A DNA stretch of 64,000 bases from Sphingomicrobium aestuariivivum (lineage in GTDB: Bacteria; Pseudomonadota; Alphaproteobacteria; Sphingomonadales; Sphingomonadaceae). The notes below the pieces were generated by a model. That model searched no databases. It was not told the DNA's origin and was given only the letters and a program-made list of their open reading frames with translations. Of the stretch, positions 8,150 to 18,456 are shown in pieces. Location of the stretch: assembly GCF_024721585.1 (NCBI RefSeq), contig NZ_CP102629.1, positions 930,001 through 994,000 on the forward strand. The letters are read 5' to 3'. The first letter of the stretch is position 1. The number at the start of each line of letters is the position of its first letter. The translations under genes were made by a program, and so were the position numbers.

Positions 8150-9087
8150 TCGCCCTCGCCCTCCTCCTCGCCGCCGCCATGCCGGTCACCCCCGCCGACC
8201 GCGCCGAGGTCATCGCCAACAGCGCCTCGATCCTCGAGGAGCGCTATGTCGATGCACAAGAGGGCGCGCGGCTCGCCGCGGCCCTGCGCGCAGGGCCCGC
8301 CGACCTCGCCGCCCATGACGACGCCGAGGCCTTTGCCGCTGCCATGACCGCCTGGCTCCGCGCCGCCTCGGGCGACGGCCATCTCGGTCTCTCCTTCAGC
8401 CAAACCCCCATCCCCGAGACGCCCGCCGACGACACTTTCGCGGGCGAGATGGAGCAATGGTACGGCCCGCAGATCAACCACGGTTTCGAGCGCATTGTCC
8501 GCCACGAGGGCAATATCATCGAGCTGCGCCTCGACACCTTCGCCCCGCCCGACATGGCCGCCGACATGTTCATTGCCGCCGCCACCCTCACCGCCGAGGC
8601 CAGCGCGCTGATCCTCGACTTGCGGAGGAACGGCGGCGGGTCGAGCGAGGCGGCGGAGATGCTGCTCTACTACCTGACCGAACCCGGCAGCCCCCTGTCG
8701 GGCACCTATCACCGCCCCACCGACAGCCGACGCCATGCGCAGACGGCCAGCTATTTGCCCGGCCGCCGCTTCGGCAGCGACAAGCCGCTCTATGTCCTGA
8801 TTTCCAAGCGCACCTTCTCGGCCGCCGAACAGGTCGCCTACGACCTACAGGCATTGGGCCGTGCGACGATCATCGGCGAGGTCAGCGGGGGCGGCGCGCA
8901 TCCCTTCGAATTTCGCCGCGTCCACCCCCATTTCGCGCTCGACCTGCCCGAGGGCAAGTCGATCAACCCGATCACGGGCGGCAACTGGCAGGGGGTGGGC
9001 GTCACGCCCGATGTGGCCGTTCCGGCGAGCGAGGCGCTCGACACGGCGCTTGGTCTCGCCCGCGAGGCGACCGGCGCCGCCGACTGA
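8146..9087 (+). CDS. Exported S41-family (tail-specific/IRBP-like) serine protease
   Basis: 313 residues. A short hydrophobic N-terminus (MIALALLLAAAMPVTPA) suggests export to the periplasm. The S41 core is visible: the strand LILDLRRNGGGSSEAAEML (residues 155-173), then ISKRTFSAAEQVAYDL with predicted nucleophile Ser225, and the C-terminal block GVGVTPDVAVPASEALDTAL. No PDZ domain is evident, which fits the small IRBP-like S41 proteins rather than CtpA. It is coupled to the upstream MarR gene by an ATGA overlap, so its expression probably follows that regulator. It meets the lipoprotein gene tail to tail with no gap. The substrate is unknown. Confidence 0.8.
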   Translation: MIALALLLAAAMPVTPADRAEVIANSASILEERYVDAQEGARLAAALRAGPADLAAHDDAEAFAAAMTAWLRAASGDGHLGLSFSQTPIPETPADDTFAGEMEQWYGPQINHGFERIVRHEGNIIELRLDTFAPPDMAADMFIAAATLTAEASALILDLRRNGGGSSEAAEMLLYYLTEPGSPLSGTYHRPTDSRRHAQTASYLPGRRFGSDKPLYVLISKRTFSAAEQVAYDLQALGRATIIGEVSGGGAHPFEFRRVHPHFALDLPEGKSINPITGGNWQGVGVTPDVAVPASEALDTALGLAREATGAAD

Positions 9088-9405
9088 TCAGCCGCCGCGC
9101 CCGATCACCCGATCGACCATCTGGTCGGCGTTGAGGTCATTGTCGGCGATGCAGGCGCGCAGCATGTCCTGCACCAGCGCCTCGTCGACCGCGTCGAGGC
9201 TTTCCACCTCGAGCGCCACGTTGCGCGCGGTGCAATCGCACAGCGGCCCGACCCGCGAGGTCGGCCCGCCATCGCGCTGCGCAAGCGCCTCGCACCGCTG
9301 CGCCACTGCCGTTCGCAGCAACTCGTCGGGATTGTCATCGACAAGGTCGCACCCGCCGAGCATGAGCCCGGCAAGGCCGACCAGCAGCCATCCGTCCGTC
9401 GACAC
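9088..9405 (-). CDS. Small predicted lipoprotein, unknown function
   Basis: 105 residues from a GTG start. A type II signal peptide is visible (WLLVGLAGLMLGGC), with Cys19 as the lipidation site. The mature part is acidic and has four further cysteines (RCEAL, LCDCTARN, RACIADN) that could form disulfides. It begins 12 nt after the sucB stop, so it is probably the last gene of the TCA transcript. I do not recognise a family. Confidence 0.6.
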   Translation of the reverse strand: MSTDGWLLVGLAGLMLGGCDLVDDNPDELLRTAVAQRCEALAQRDGGPTSRVGPLCDCTARNVALEVESLDAVDEALVQDMLRACIADNDLNADQMVDRVIGRGG

Positions 9406-9417
9406 GGGGGTCCGGCC

Positions 9418-10692
9418 TTAAAGGTCGATCAGCAGGCGGGTCGGATCCTCGAGCGCTTCCTTGATACGCACGAGGAAGGTCACCGCTTCGCGGCCGTCGA
9501 TCAGGCGGTGATCGTAGGACAGCGCGAGATACATCATCGGCTTGATGACGACCTCGCCATTCACCGCGATCGGGCGCTCCTCGATGCGGTGCATGCCGAG
9601 CACCGCCGACTGGGGCGGGTTGATGATCGGGGTCGACAGGAGCGAGCCGAAGACGCCGCCGTTCGAGATGGTGAAGGTGCCGCCCGCCATGTCTTCCATG
9701 CCGAGCGTGCCTTCCTTGGCGCGCTTGCCATAGTCGGCGATGGCCTGCTCGATCTGGGCAAAGCTCATCTTGTCGGCCGAGCGGATGACGGGGACGACGA
9801 GGCCCTTGGGCGCCGACACGGCGACCGAGACGTCGAGATAGTCGTGATAGACGATCTCGTCGCCCTCGATGCGCGCGTTGACCGCGGGCACGTCCTTGGC
9901 CGCCAGCGCGACCGCCTTCACGAAGAAGCTCATGAAGCCGAGGCGGATACCATGCTTCTTGGCGAAGTGGTCCTTGTACTTCGAGCGCGCTTCCATGACC
10001 GCCGACATGTCGACGTCGTTGAAGGTGGTGAGCAGCGCTGCCGTGTTCTGCGCATCCTTGAGGCGCTTGGCGATGGTCTGCCGCAGGCGGCTCATCTTCA
10101 CGCGCTCTTCGCGGCGCTCGCCCGACACGCTCACGCTGGTCGGCGCCGAGGCCTGCCCACCGCTCGCGGCAGCCGCCTTGGTGGCGGGCTCGGCGCTCTT
10201 GTCCTTGGCGGCGGCGATCACGTCATCCTTGGTGATACGCCCGTCCTTGCCGGTGCCGGTGATCTTCGAGGGATCGACGCCATGCTCGAGCACCGCGCGG
10301 CGCACCGCGGGCGAGAGGGTGAGGTCGCTCGACAGCGCCTGCTCGCCCGCCTTGTCCTGCGCGATCACGTCATTGTTCTCGGTAACGCCGTCGGGGCCTT
10401 CGCTCGCCGCCTGCTCGGTGCGGGCGGGCTTGGGCGCATCGGCCACCGCGCCATTACCGTCGCCGACCTTGGCGATGACCTGCCCGACTTCGACCGTGTC
10501 ACCGGCCGAGAAGAGATGCTCCTCGAGCACGCCGGCTACGGGGCTCGGCACGTCGACCGACACCTTGTCGGTCTCGAGGCTGACGATCGGCTCGTCCTGC
10601 TCGACCGGCTCGCCCGGCTGCTTGAGCCATTCGCCGACGGTGGCTTCGGTGATCGATTCGCCCAGCGTGGGGACGGTGACGTCGGTCGCCAT
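9418..10692 (-). CDS. sucB: 2-oxoglutarate dehydrogenase E2, dihydrolipoyl succinyltransferase
   Basis: Core of the 2-oxoglutarate dehydrogenase complex, moving the succinyl group from lipoamide to CoA. It has 424 residues. The single lipoyl domain carries Lys43 in [10 protein letters not shown]; a flexible linker rich in Ala, Pro, Glu and Lys follows. The peripheral subunit-binding domain is at about 125-160 ([23 protein letters not shown]), and the catalytic domain ends with [10 protein letters not shown], where His395 and Asp399 are the active-site pair. It follows sucA by 39 nt on the same strand. The N-terminal [14 protein letters not shown] is typical of SucB rather than AceF. Confidence 0.97.
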   Translation of the reverse strand: MATDVTVPTLGESITEATVGEWLKQPGEPVEQDEPIVSLETDKVSVDVPSPVAGVLEEHLFSAGDTVEVGQVIAKVGDGNGAVADAPKPARTEQAASEGPDGVTENNDVIAQDKAGEQALSSDLTLSPAVRRAVLEHGVDPSKITGTGKDGRITKDDVIAAAKDKSAEPATKAAAASGGQASAPTSVSVSGERREERVKMSRLRQTIAKRLKDAQNTAALLTTFNDVDMSAVMEARSKYKDHFAKKHGIRLGFMSFFVKAVALAAKDVPAVNARIEGDEIVYHDYLDVSVAVSAPKGLVVPVIRSADKMSFAQIEQAIADYGKRAKEGTLGMEDMAGGTFTISNGGVFGSLLSTPIINPPQSAVLGMHRIEERPIAVNGEVVIKPMMYLALSYDHRLIDGREAVTFLVRIKEALEDPTRLLIDL

Positions 10693-10731
10693 GGAGTTCG
10701 TCTTTCTCTTCTCTAGCGTTGCCCGAGGCTC

Positions 10732-13497
10732 TTAGAGCCCCAGCGCATCCTCAATCAAGGCGGCCTGCTGCGCCGCATGGCGCTTGGCAAGGCCGGTCGC
10801 GGGCGAGGCCGAAGGCTCGCGGCCCGCATAACGGGTGGTAAGCCCCTTGCCCGCATCGGCGAGGCACTGGTCGATGATCTCGCGCACGAAGAACCAGTAG
10901 CCCTGGTTGCGCGGCTCTTCCTGGCACCAGGTGAGGCTCTCGAGGTTCGGCATCGCCAACAGCCGCTTCACGAGCGGCTCGGAGGGGAAGGGATAGAGCT
11001 GCTCGATGCGGATGATCTGCGTATCCTCGATCCCCGCCTCGTCGCGCTTGTCCATGAGGTCGAAGGCGACCTTGCCCGAACAGAGCACCACCTTCTTCAC
11101 CGTCTCCGACGGGCAGCCGTCGGGATCGGAGAGAATGCGGTAGAAGTGCCCCGTCTCCTCGTTGGTGAAGGCGTCCTTCGTCGACTGCGCGCGCTTGTGG
11201 CGCAGCAGCGACTTGGGCGTCATGATGATCAGGGGTTTACGGAAATCGCGTTTCACCTGGCGGCGCAGCACGTGGAAATAATTGGCCGGCATGGTGATGT
11301 TGCAGACCTGCATATTGTCCTCGGCGCACAGCTGGAGGAAGCGCTCGGGACGCGCCGAGCTATGCTCGGGCCCCTGCCCCTCGTAGCCGTGCGGCAGCAG
11401 CATCACGAGCCCGCTCGCGCGCAGCCACTTGGCTTCACCGCTCGAGATGAACTGGTCGATCATGATCTGCGCGCCGTTCACGAAGTCGCCGAACTGCGCT
11501 TCCCACAGCGTCAGCGTCTTCGGATCGGCGAGCGAATAGCCATATTCGAAGCCGAGGACGCCATATTCGCTGAGCGGCGAATCGCGCACTTCGAAGCGCG
11601 GGCCGCCATCGGTGCGCATTTCCCTGAGCGGGATGAACTTCTCGCCCGTATCCTGGTCGACCCAGACCGCGTGGCGCTGGCTGAACGTGCCGCGCCCGCT
11701 GTCCTGCCCCGACAGGCGAACGCCATAACCCTCGAGGATGAGGCTGCCGAAGGCCAGCGCCTCGCCGGTCGCCCAGTCGATGCCCTCGCCCGTCTCGAGC
11801 GTCTTGCCCTTGGCCTTGAGGATGCGCCCCAGCGTCTTGTGGATATGCAGGTCGCCCGGGACATGGGTGAGGATGTCGGACAGCTTGTCGAACATCTCGC
11901 CGTCGATGTCGGTGTCGGTGTTGCGCCGCCCCAGCACGCCTTCCTCGGGAATGCGCAGGCCCTTCCAGCGTCCGCCGAACCAGTCGGCCTTCTTGGGCTC
12001 GTAGGCACTGCCCGCCTCGAACTCTTCCTCGAGGTGGCGGGTGAAGTCGGCGACCTTCTGGTCGATCCAGTCCTTCGAGATCACGCCTTCCTCGATCAGC
12101 CGGTCGGCATAGACCTTTGAGATCGGCGGATGCTGGCGGATTTCGGCATACATGAGCGGCTGGGTGAAGCTCGGCTCGTCGCCCTCGTTATGGCCGAAGC
12201 GGCGATAGCACCACATGTCGATGACCACGTCGCGCCCGAAAGTCTGGCGGAACTCGATCGCCACCTTGCAGGCCCAGGTCACTGCCTCGGGATCATCGCC
12301 ATTCACGTGCAGGATCGGCGCCTGGATCGACTTGGCGATATCCGACGGATAGGGCGAGGAGCGCGCGAACTGCGGGCTCGTCGTGAAGCCGACCTGGTTA
12401 TTGATGACGAAGTGGATGGTGCCGCCCGTGCCATAGCCGGGCAGGCCCGACATCATCAGGCATTCGGCGACCACGCCCTGCCCCGCGAAGGCGGCATCGC
12501 CGTGCAGCAGGATCGGCAGGACGGTCTTGCCATGCTTGTCGCCGCGGATAGTCATCACCGCGCGGGTCTTGCCCAGCACGACCGGATCGACCGCCTCGAG
12601 ATGCGAGGGGTTGGGCATCAGCGATAGGTGCACGTCATTGCCGTCGAACGAACGGTCGCTCGAGGTGCCGAGGTGATATTTCACATCGCCCGAACCGCCG
12701 ACATCCTCGGGGTTGGTCGCGCCGCCCGCGAATTCGTGGAAGATGGCGCGATAGGGCTTGCCCATGACGTTGGCGAGCACGTTCAAACGCCCGCGGTGCG
12801 CCATGCCGATGGTCATCTCGGTGACGCCCATATGGCCGCCATATTTGATGACCGCTTCCAGCGCGGGGATCATGCTCTCGCCGCCGTCGAGGCCGAAGCG
12901 CTTGGTGCCGACATATTTGCGGGCGAGGAATTTTTCCCACTGCTCGCCCTCGATCACCTTGTCGAGGATCGCGATCTTGCCCTCGGGGGTGAAATGGATC
13001 TCGGCATTCTTGCCTTCGACCCGGTCCTGGATGAAGCGGCGCTCCTCGAGGTCGTTGATGTGCATATATTCGACACCGACGGTGCCGCAATAATTGCTCT
13101 GGAGCACGCCGACGATCTGGCGGATCGTCGCCTTCTCGAAGCCCAGCGCACCGCACAGCCACACCTCTTCATCGAGGTTCCTGAAGCCGTGCCACTCGGG
13201 GGTGAGTTCCTTGGGGAAGTCGTGATGGCTGAGCCCCAGCGGGTCGAGGCGCGCGGCAAGGTGCCCGCGCACGCGATAGGTGCGGATCAGCATCATCGCG
13301 CGGTTGGACGAGTCGGCGACATCGCGCAGCGTCGCTTCGTCGGCCACGCCCGAGGCCTTGGCCGCCTCGACCGCTTTCTCGACGAAATTGGCTTCGACCG
13401 GATCGAGCCCGAGATTGGCATCGTCCAATTCGCTGATCGGCCAGTTGGGACGGGCCCAGCTCGGCCCTTCTTCGCGTTCCACGCTCATCGCGTCCAT
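10732..13497 (-). CDS. sucA: 2-oxoglutarate dehydrogenase E1
   Basis: Thiamine diphosphate-dependent E1 that decarboxylates 2-oxoglutarate and succinylates E2. It has about 921 residues, normal for the family. Recognisable blocks are the N-terminal E2-binding stretch, YMHINDLEERRFIQDR, GMAHRGRLNVLANVMGKPY, LLHGDAAFAGQGVV, MWCYRRFGHNEGDEPSFTQPLMY (TPP and Mg site), and LLPHGYEGQGPEHSSARPERFLQL. The ATG at 13497 is preferred: AAGGG lies 7 nt upstream; GTG at 13500 and ATG at 13488 are alternatives. It lies between sucD and sucB on one strand. Confidence 0.97.
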   Translation of the reverse strand: MDAMSVEREEGPSWARPNWPISELDDANLGLDPVEANFVEKAVEAAKASGVADEATLRDVADSSNRAMMLIRTYRVRGHLAARLDPLGLSHHDFPKELTPEWHGFRNLDEEVWLCGALGFEKATIRQIVGVLQSNYCGTVGVEYMHINDLEERRFIQDRVEGKNAEIHFTPEGKIAILDKVIEGEQWEKFLARKYVGTKRFGLDGGESMIPALEAVIKYGGHMGVTEMTIGMAHRGRLNVLANVMGKPYRAIFHEFAGGATNPEDVGGSGDVKYHLGTSSDRSFDGNDVHLSLMPNPSHLEAVDPVVLGKTRAVMTIRGDKHGKTVLPILLHGDAAFAGQGVVAECLMMSGLPGYGTGGTIHFVINNQVGFTTSPQFARSSPYPSDIAKSIQAPILHVNGDDPEAVTWACKVAIEFRQTFGRDVVIDMWCYRRFGHNEGDEPSFTQPLMYAEIRQHPPISKVYADRLIEEGVISKDWIDQKVADFTRHLEEEFEAGSAYEPKKADWFGGRWKGLRIPEEGVLGRRNTDTDIDGEMFDKLSDILTHVPGDLHIHKTLGRILKAKGKTLETGEGIDWATGEALAFGSLILEGYGVRLSGQDSGRGTFSQRHAVWVDQDTGEKFIPLREMRTDGGPRFEVRDSPLSEYGVLGFEYGYSLADPKTLTLWEAQFGDFVNGAQIMIDQFISSGEAKWLRASGLVMLLPHGYEGQGPEHSSARPERFLQLCAEDNMQVCNITMPANYFHVLRRQVKRDFRKPLIIMTPKSLLRHKRAQSTKDAFTNEETGHFYRILSDPDGCPSETVKKVVLCSGKVAFDLMDKRDEAGIEDTQIIRIEQLYPFPSEPLVKRLLAMPNLESLTWCQEEPRNQGYWFFVREIIDQCLADAGKGLTTRYAGREPSASPATGLAKRHAAQQAALIEDALGL

Positions 13498-13564
13498 CAC
13501 ATCACCCTTCGCGCCCCGGCATGGGGCCCCTTACCCCCATTAACCGCTGCCCCCGCAATAAGGT

Positions 13565-13595
13565 TCGCGGGCGCACCATCCCGGCACGCCCGCGA
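13565..13595 (-). terminator. Stem-loop between sucD and sucA
   Basis: Perfect 9-bp inverted repeat (TCGCGGGCG and CGCCCGCGA, 13-nt loop) 8 nt after the sucD stop. No U-run follows on the minus strand, so it could attenuate, stabilise or mark an RNA processing site between sucD and sucA rather than fully stop transcription. Confidence 0.45.
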
Positions 13596-13603
13596 CATAT
13601 GCC

Positions 13604-14488
13604 TTAGCCCTGCAGCACCTTCTTCAGCGTAGTGCCGAGTTCGCTGGGCGAGGGCGAGACGGTGATGCCCGCCGCTTCCATCGCCGCGATCTTGTCCTCG
13701 GCGCCGCCCTGGCCGCCCGAGACGATCGCGCCGGCATGGCCCATGCGACGACCCGGAGGCGCGGTGCGGCCCGCGATGAAGCCGACGGTCGGCTTCTTGC
13801 GGCCCTTCTTCGCCTCGTCGGCGAGGAACTGCGCGGCTTCTTCCTCGGCGCTGCCGCCGATCTCGCCGATCATGATGATGCTCTCGGTGGCATCGTCGGC
13901 AAGGAAGAGTTCGAGGCAGTCGATGAAGTTGGTGCCGTTGACGGGGTCGCCGCCGATGCCGACCGCGGTGGTCTGGCCGAGGCCCTCGTTGGTGGTCTGG
14001 AACACCGCTTCATAGGTGAGCGTGCCCGAGCGGCTGACGACGCCGACCGAACCCTTGGAGAAGATCTTGCCGGGCATGATGCCGATCTTGCACTCGCCGG
14101 GCGTGAGGACGCCGGGGCAGTTCGGCCCGATGAGGCGCGACTTCGAACCATCGAGCGCGCGCTTGACCTTGACCATGTCGAGCACCGGGATGCCTTCGGT
14201 GATGGCGACAATGAGCGGGATTTCCGCGTCGATCGCCTCGAGGATCGAATCCGCCGCGAAGGGGGGCGGCACGTAGATGACGCTGGCATCGGCGCCGGTC
14301 TTTTCGGCTGCCTCGCGCACGGTGTCGAACACCGGCAGGCCGAGGTGGGTCATGCCGCCCTTACCGGGGGTCACGCCGGCGACCATGTTGGTGCCGTAAT
14401 CCATCGCCTGCTGGGTGTGGAAGGTGCCGGTGTCACCGGTCATCCCCTGCGTGATGACCTTGGTGTTCTTGTCGACGAGAATGCTCAT
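13604..14488 (-). CDS. sucD: Succinyl-CoA synthetase alpha subunit
   Basis: Alpha subunit of succinyl-CoA ligase, carrying the CoA site and the phosphohistidine for substrate-level phosphorylation in the TCA cycle. It has 294 residues. Features are the N-terminal [23 protein letters not shown] as two conserved blocks, the CoA-binding [19 protein letters not shown] region, [20 protein letters not shown], and phosphoacceptor His251 in [14 protein letters not shown]. The start is the ATG at 14488, which overlaps the previous small membrane gene by 4 nt; the longer open frame upstream has no family similarity. The beta subunit gene sucC is not beside it. Confidence 0.96.
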   Translation of the reverse strand: MSILVDKNTKVITQGMTGDTGTFHTQQAMDYGTNMVAGVTPGKGGMTHLGLPVFDTVREAAEKTGADASVIYVPPPFAADSILEAIDAEIPLIVAITEGIPVLDMVKVKRALDGSKSRLIGPNCPGVLTPGECKIGIMPGKIFSKGSVGVVSRSGTLTYEAVFQTTNEGLGQTTAVGIGGDPVNGTNFIDCLELFLADDATESIIMIGEIGGSAEEEAAQFLADEAKKGRKKPTVGFIAGRTAPPGRRMGHAGAIVSGGQGGAEDKIAAMEAAGITVSPSPSELGTTLKKVLQG

Positions 14489-14742
14489 GCGCGTTCGGTC
14501 CTGCGTAGTGAAAGAAGGACGGCAGCAAGTGCCGCGAGCGTGGCCCCGGCCATCACGGGCAGGGTCACGAGATAGGAGAAAAAGCCGTAGGGGTCCTCGA
14601 TCACGAGGCCAGTGGTGATGATGGGGGCGACACCCCAGAGTAGGGCAAAGGGCGCTGCCTTCCAGCCATAACGGCGGAGCATCAGCAGCACCGGCACGAA
14701 GCCGATCAGCGCTGCAACCGCCATGATGGTGTAGGCGTGCAC
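14485..14742 (-). CDS. Small membrane protein, unknown function
   Basis: 85 residues, almost entirely hydrophobic, with about three predicted membrane helices ([53 protein letters not shown]) and a basic C-terminus (LRRTERA). GTG start with GGGAG shortly upstream. The stop overlaps the sucD start (ATGA), so it is translated with sucD. It sits where sucC would be expected. I do not recognise a family. Confidence 0.6.
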   Translation of the reverse strand: MHAYTIMAVAALIGFVPVLLMLRRYGWKAAPFALLWGVAPIITTGLVIEDPYGFFSYLVTLPVMAGATLAALAAVLLSLRRTERA

Positions 14743-14759
14743 CTCGCTCCCGCCCCCTC

Positions 14760-15290
14760 TTACTCGGCCGCCGGCTCGGGCGCGGACGGCACGCCGTCAT
14801 CGCCCGTGGCGGTCAGGGTGAAGCGAGCGAAGGGCGAGTCCTGCTCGCCCTCGGGCTGGACGGTCAGGCGGTGATCGTCGAGCTGCCAGACATAGCCATA
14901 GCCGTCCTGGCCCACCGGCATGCCGATGATGCCCGACAGTTCCTGCGCCAGCGCGCCATAGGCCGCGGTATCGGGCAGGCTCGCGGAGACGACGCAATTC
15001 TTCTCGTCGAGCTCCTCGCGCATGATGATGATCGTCGTCGGGTTGCCACGCTTCTGGTAGAGGCCGCGGATGCGCTGGGCGGAACGGCGCCCGCCCGCAC
15101 GCTTCTTGGCCTGTTCGTAGCCGAGCGAGTCGAGACGATCGAGGTGAAGCCAGTCGGCATCGGTGATCAGCTGGCAGGCCGCGATCGATTCCGCGACATT
15201 CTGCGCTGTGGGATGCTCGTCCTGCGCCAGCGCCGGAGCGGCAGCGAGGGCGGCGATCCCGCCGATCAAAGCAAACGCAACCTTGTTCAT
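14760..15290 (-). CDS. Exported protein of unknown function
   Basis: 176 residues from the ATG at 15290, chosen because it begins a clear signal peptide ([23 protein letters not shown], probable cleavage after ALA). The mature protein is soluble, with two cysteines (AACQLITD and KNCVVS) and a predicted alpha/beta character; the C-terminus is acidic and Pro/Ala rich. It lies 23 nt after mdh and 17 nt before the small membrane gene, within the mdh-sucD operon. No family recognised. A periplasmic protein in a TCA operon is unexpected, but co-transcription does not prove a link. Confidence 0.62.
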   Translation of the reverse strand: MNKVAFALIGGIAALAAAPALAQDEHPTAQNVAESIAACQLITDADWLHLDRLDSLGYEQAKKRAGGRRSAQRIRGLYQKRGNPTTIIIMREELDEKNCVVSASLPDTAAYGALAQELSGIIGMPVGQDGYGYVWQLDDHRLTVQPEGEQDSPFARFTLTATGDDGVPSAPEPAAE

Positions 15291-15313
15291 CTCATGCTCT
15301 CCCGAAAAACGCC

Positions 15314-16351
<1,038 letters not shown>

Positions 16352-16389
16352 CTAGCCCGACCGCGAGCCGCTATCAACCGTGTCAGGAC

Positions 16390-16863
16390 CTATTTTGCAG
16401 CCGCCTGCGCCCGCCTGAGGGTGAAGGGCACATCGCGGGTCTCGCCATCGCTGCCGCGCATGGTCACCGTGGCCCGCATGACGCCGCCGTCATCGACGAT
16501 CCGGAGCCCCCGGAAGGAGAGCCGCCCGGGCCCTGTTTCGTCCGCCTCGAAGGTGACCCATTCGCCCTTTTCCTCCCACGCCGTGAAGTCGGCGTTGAAA
16601 TGCTTGACCAGCATCTCGAGCCCGCCATCGGCGTCGGGGCGCACGAGGAGAAGCTCGTAGAAAACGGGTGCGCCATCCTTGGAATAGGTGAAATGGCCGA
16701 CCATCTGCCCGCCCAGCGGCGGCGACCAGAGTTCCTCCACCTCGCCCCCCATGCCGGTCCCGACCCAGCGCCCCTGCAACCATGCCGCATCCTCGATCGG
16801 CTCGGCCTCGGCGGCGGGATGGGCCAGCGCCATCAGCGCGGCGATGAACGGGGTGGCGATCAT
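16390..16863 (-). CDS. Exported protein with DUF6265-like domain
   Basis: 157 residues. The ATG at 16863 follows a GAGGGAG ribosome site and begins a signal peptide (MIATPFIAALMALAHPAAEA). The mature part has the pattern AAWLQGRWVGTGMGGEVEELW, then MVGHFTYSKDGAPVFYELL and ITV-type beta strands, resembling lipocalin-like DUF6265 proteins that start with a W-L-x-G-x-W block. Function unknown. It is a single gene upstream of mdh and read in the same direction. Confidence 0.65.
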   Translation of the reverse strand: MIATPFIAALMALAHPAAEAEPIEDAAWLQGRWVGTGMGGEVEELWSPPLGGQMVGHFTYSKDGAPVFYELLLVRPDADGGLEMLVKHFNADFTAWEEKGEWVTFEADETGPGRLSFRGLRIVDDGGVMRATVTMRGSDGETRDVPFTLRRAQAAAK

Positions 16864-16915
16864 GGCAGTGGCTCCCTCTTGTTGCCCCCACCCTAAGCCG
16901 CCGCGAGGGCCCGCG

Positions 16916-17770
16916 CTAGTCGTCCCCCGCCGCGCGCACGCTGTCCGCGAGCCGCCGCGCCGCCTGCCGCTCCGAAAGGCCGTCGCGGCTGCCATAGAGC
17001 CGCGCGAGAAAGGCGAGGTCCTCCGCCGTCGCCCCCGCTTCGGCCTCCGCCGGCGGCGTCTCGAACAGCGACAGGATCGAGGCAAAGGGCATCGCCCCGC
17101 CCTTCGCCGTATCGATCGGCGCCAGCGTCGTCATCGCGGCATAATCGCCGATCTGCCCGAGCGAGCGCCCGACCAGCGCGCCCGCATCCACCACCAGCCA
17201 CGCCTGGTCGGCGTCCCGCCGCACCGCCTCGGAGAGGCGCGACAGCCGCGCATTGTCGACCTTGTAGGCGCCGCGCCCCGCCCGTTTCGCCTGCGGGGTC
17301 ATGCCCGGCATCTCCCATACCGCCACCGGCTGCACCCGCCCGCCGTCGGCGCGCCGGGGCACCGAGGTTCGAAAGCCCCATACCGGCCCGCCATCCGCCA
17401 CCAGCCGGTCGACATCGGCATTGCTCAACAGCGAAAAATAGCCGCGCGGGTCGCGCCGCAGCCGATCGAGCGCGGCGCGCGGCTCGGCCGTCACCACGAT
17501 GAAGATATCGGCCTCGCAGGGGCGCGGCGCGACCTTGCCCCCCGCCTCGAGGGCCCGAGCGCGCACCCGCTCGACCACCGCCTCGCCATAGGCCTCGGGC
17601 AGCCCCGCCACGACGGGACAGACGGGATTGCGAAAGCGCGGCAGACGGCCGTCCACATCCTGCGTCACCGCGCGGATTTGCGCCGACAGTTCGCGACGCG
17701 GCTTCTCGCCCGTCACCACGATGTCCGGCGCTGCCGCCTGCGCGGCCAGTAGCAATGCCCACAACAGCAT
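16916..17770 (-). CDS. Exported protein of unknown function
   Basis: 284 residues from the ATG at 17770, which has a strong GAGGAGG site 6 nt upstream and starts a signal peptide (MLLWALLLAAQAAAP). Directly after cleavage comes DIVVTGEKPRRELSAQIR, a leader common in sphingomonad periplasmic proteins. Two cysteines (NPVCPVV, RPCEADIF) may pair. The middle contains DADQAWLVVDAGALVGRSLGQIGDYAAM and the C-terminus is helical. It resembles uncharacterised sphingomonad secreted proteins. Downstream lies the DUF6265-like gene, 52 nt away. Confidence 0.6.
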   Translation of the reverse strand: MLLWALLLAAQAAAPDIVVTGEKPRRELSAQIRAVTQDVDGRLPRFRNPVCPVVAGLPEAYGEAVVERVRARALEAGGKVAPRPCEADIFIVVTAEPRAALDRLRRDPRGYFSLLSNADVDRLVADGGPVWGFRTSVPRRADGGRVQPVAVWEMPGMTPQAKRAGRGAYKVDNARLSRLSEAVRRDADQAWLVVDAGALVGRSLGQIGDYAAMTTLAPIDTAKGGAMPFASILSLFETPPAEAEAGATAEDLAFLARLYGSRDGLSERQAARRLADSVRAAGDD

Positions 17771-17936
17771 ACCGCCTCCTCGCCCCCACCATCCGCGCCC
17801 TTTCGCGCGCAATCCAGCCACTTTCGACCAATGTTTACGACGAGGCGCTTTGATCGCGCGGCGAACCGATCGAAACCCCCGAAAACCGCGCTTTTCGTCA
17901 GGATCAATTCAGCCGCCATCGCCTATGTTCACGACC

Positions 17937-18314
17937 ATGAAGAAGATCGCACTCGCCCTTGCGGGCTCCGCCTTCCTTGCCACCCCGGCCGCGGCCCTTG
18001 CCGCGCCGCCCGCCCATGCCGGCGGCGCCAAGCACCAGATGCACGGCGCGTCCTATGCGCAGCCCGCCTGCCCGCCGGGGCTCGCCAAGAAGCGAAATGG
18101 CTGCATGCCCCCGGGGCAGGCCAAGAAGTACGAGCGCGGCCACCGCTTCGACCGCTCGTTCAGCGGCTACACCGCTTATGACCGCATCCCGTACGACCTG
18201 CGCCGTCATTACGACCTCGATCCGCGCAGCCGCTACATCTACGACAATGATTACATCTATCGCGTCGACCCGACCACGCTCGTGGTCCGCGAGGTCCTGC
18301 GCGCGATCCTTTAA
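17937..18314 (+). CDS. Small exported protein, RcnB-like C-terminus
   Basis: 125 residues from the ATG at 17937 (MKKIALALAGSAFLATPAAALA signal peptide in two parts); an in-frame ATG at 17925 would add four residues. The mature part is His/Gly/Lys rich, with two cysteines (PACPPGLAKKRNGCMPPG). The last 60 residues are tyrosine-rich (YDRIPYDLRRHYDLDP, RYIYDNDYIYRVDPTTL) and resemble the RcnB/DUF-type periplasmic domain found in many sphingomonad secreted proteins. Metal binding is only a suggestion. Two hairpins follow the stop. Confidence 0.6.
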   Translation: MKKIALALAGSAFLATPAAALAAPPAHAGGAKHQMHGASYAQPACPPGLAKKRNGCMPPGQAKKYERGHRFDRSFSGYTAYDRIPYDLRRHYDLDPRSRYIYDNDYIYRVDPTTLVVREVLRAIL

Positions 18315-18341
18315 CCGCAAGACGGTTAACAATGACAGGCA

Positions 18342-18370
18342 AGGGCGCCCCTCTCGGGCGCCCTTCGTTT
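18342..18370 (+). terminator. Rho-independent terminator
   Basis: Stem AGGGCGCCC / GGGCGCCCT (9 bp, 5-nt loop) followed by TCGTTT. It is preceded, right at the stop codon, by a second 7-bp hairpin (TTAACCG / CGGTTAA, 18311-18329). It ends the RcnB-like gene before the next plus-strand gene. Confidence 0.8.
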
Positions 18371-18456
18371 GACTCGGGCGCACGGATTTGGAATTCGTTC
18401 ACGCCTTCGGCTTAGACTTAAGCCACTGAAATTCCGGGGAATGGGGAAAAGATAAC

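Noticed and set aside
13604-14800. Longer sucD frame starting at 14800
   Set aside because: The first 104 codons have no similarity, overlap another membrane gene frame and lack a ribosome site; family start is the ATG at 14488.
18311-18329. TTAA-N11-TTAA, considered as a CtrA site
   Set aside because: The CtrA consensus needs 7 nt between TTAA halves; here it is 11, and the sequence is a 7-bp hairpin at a stop codon.
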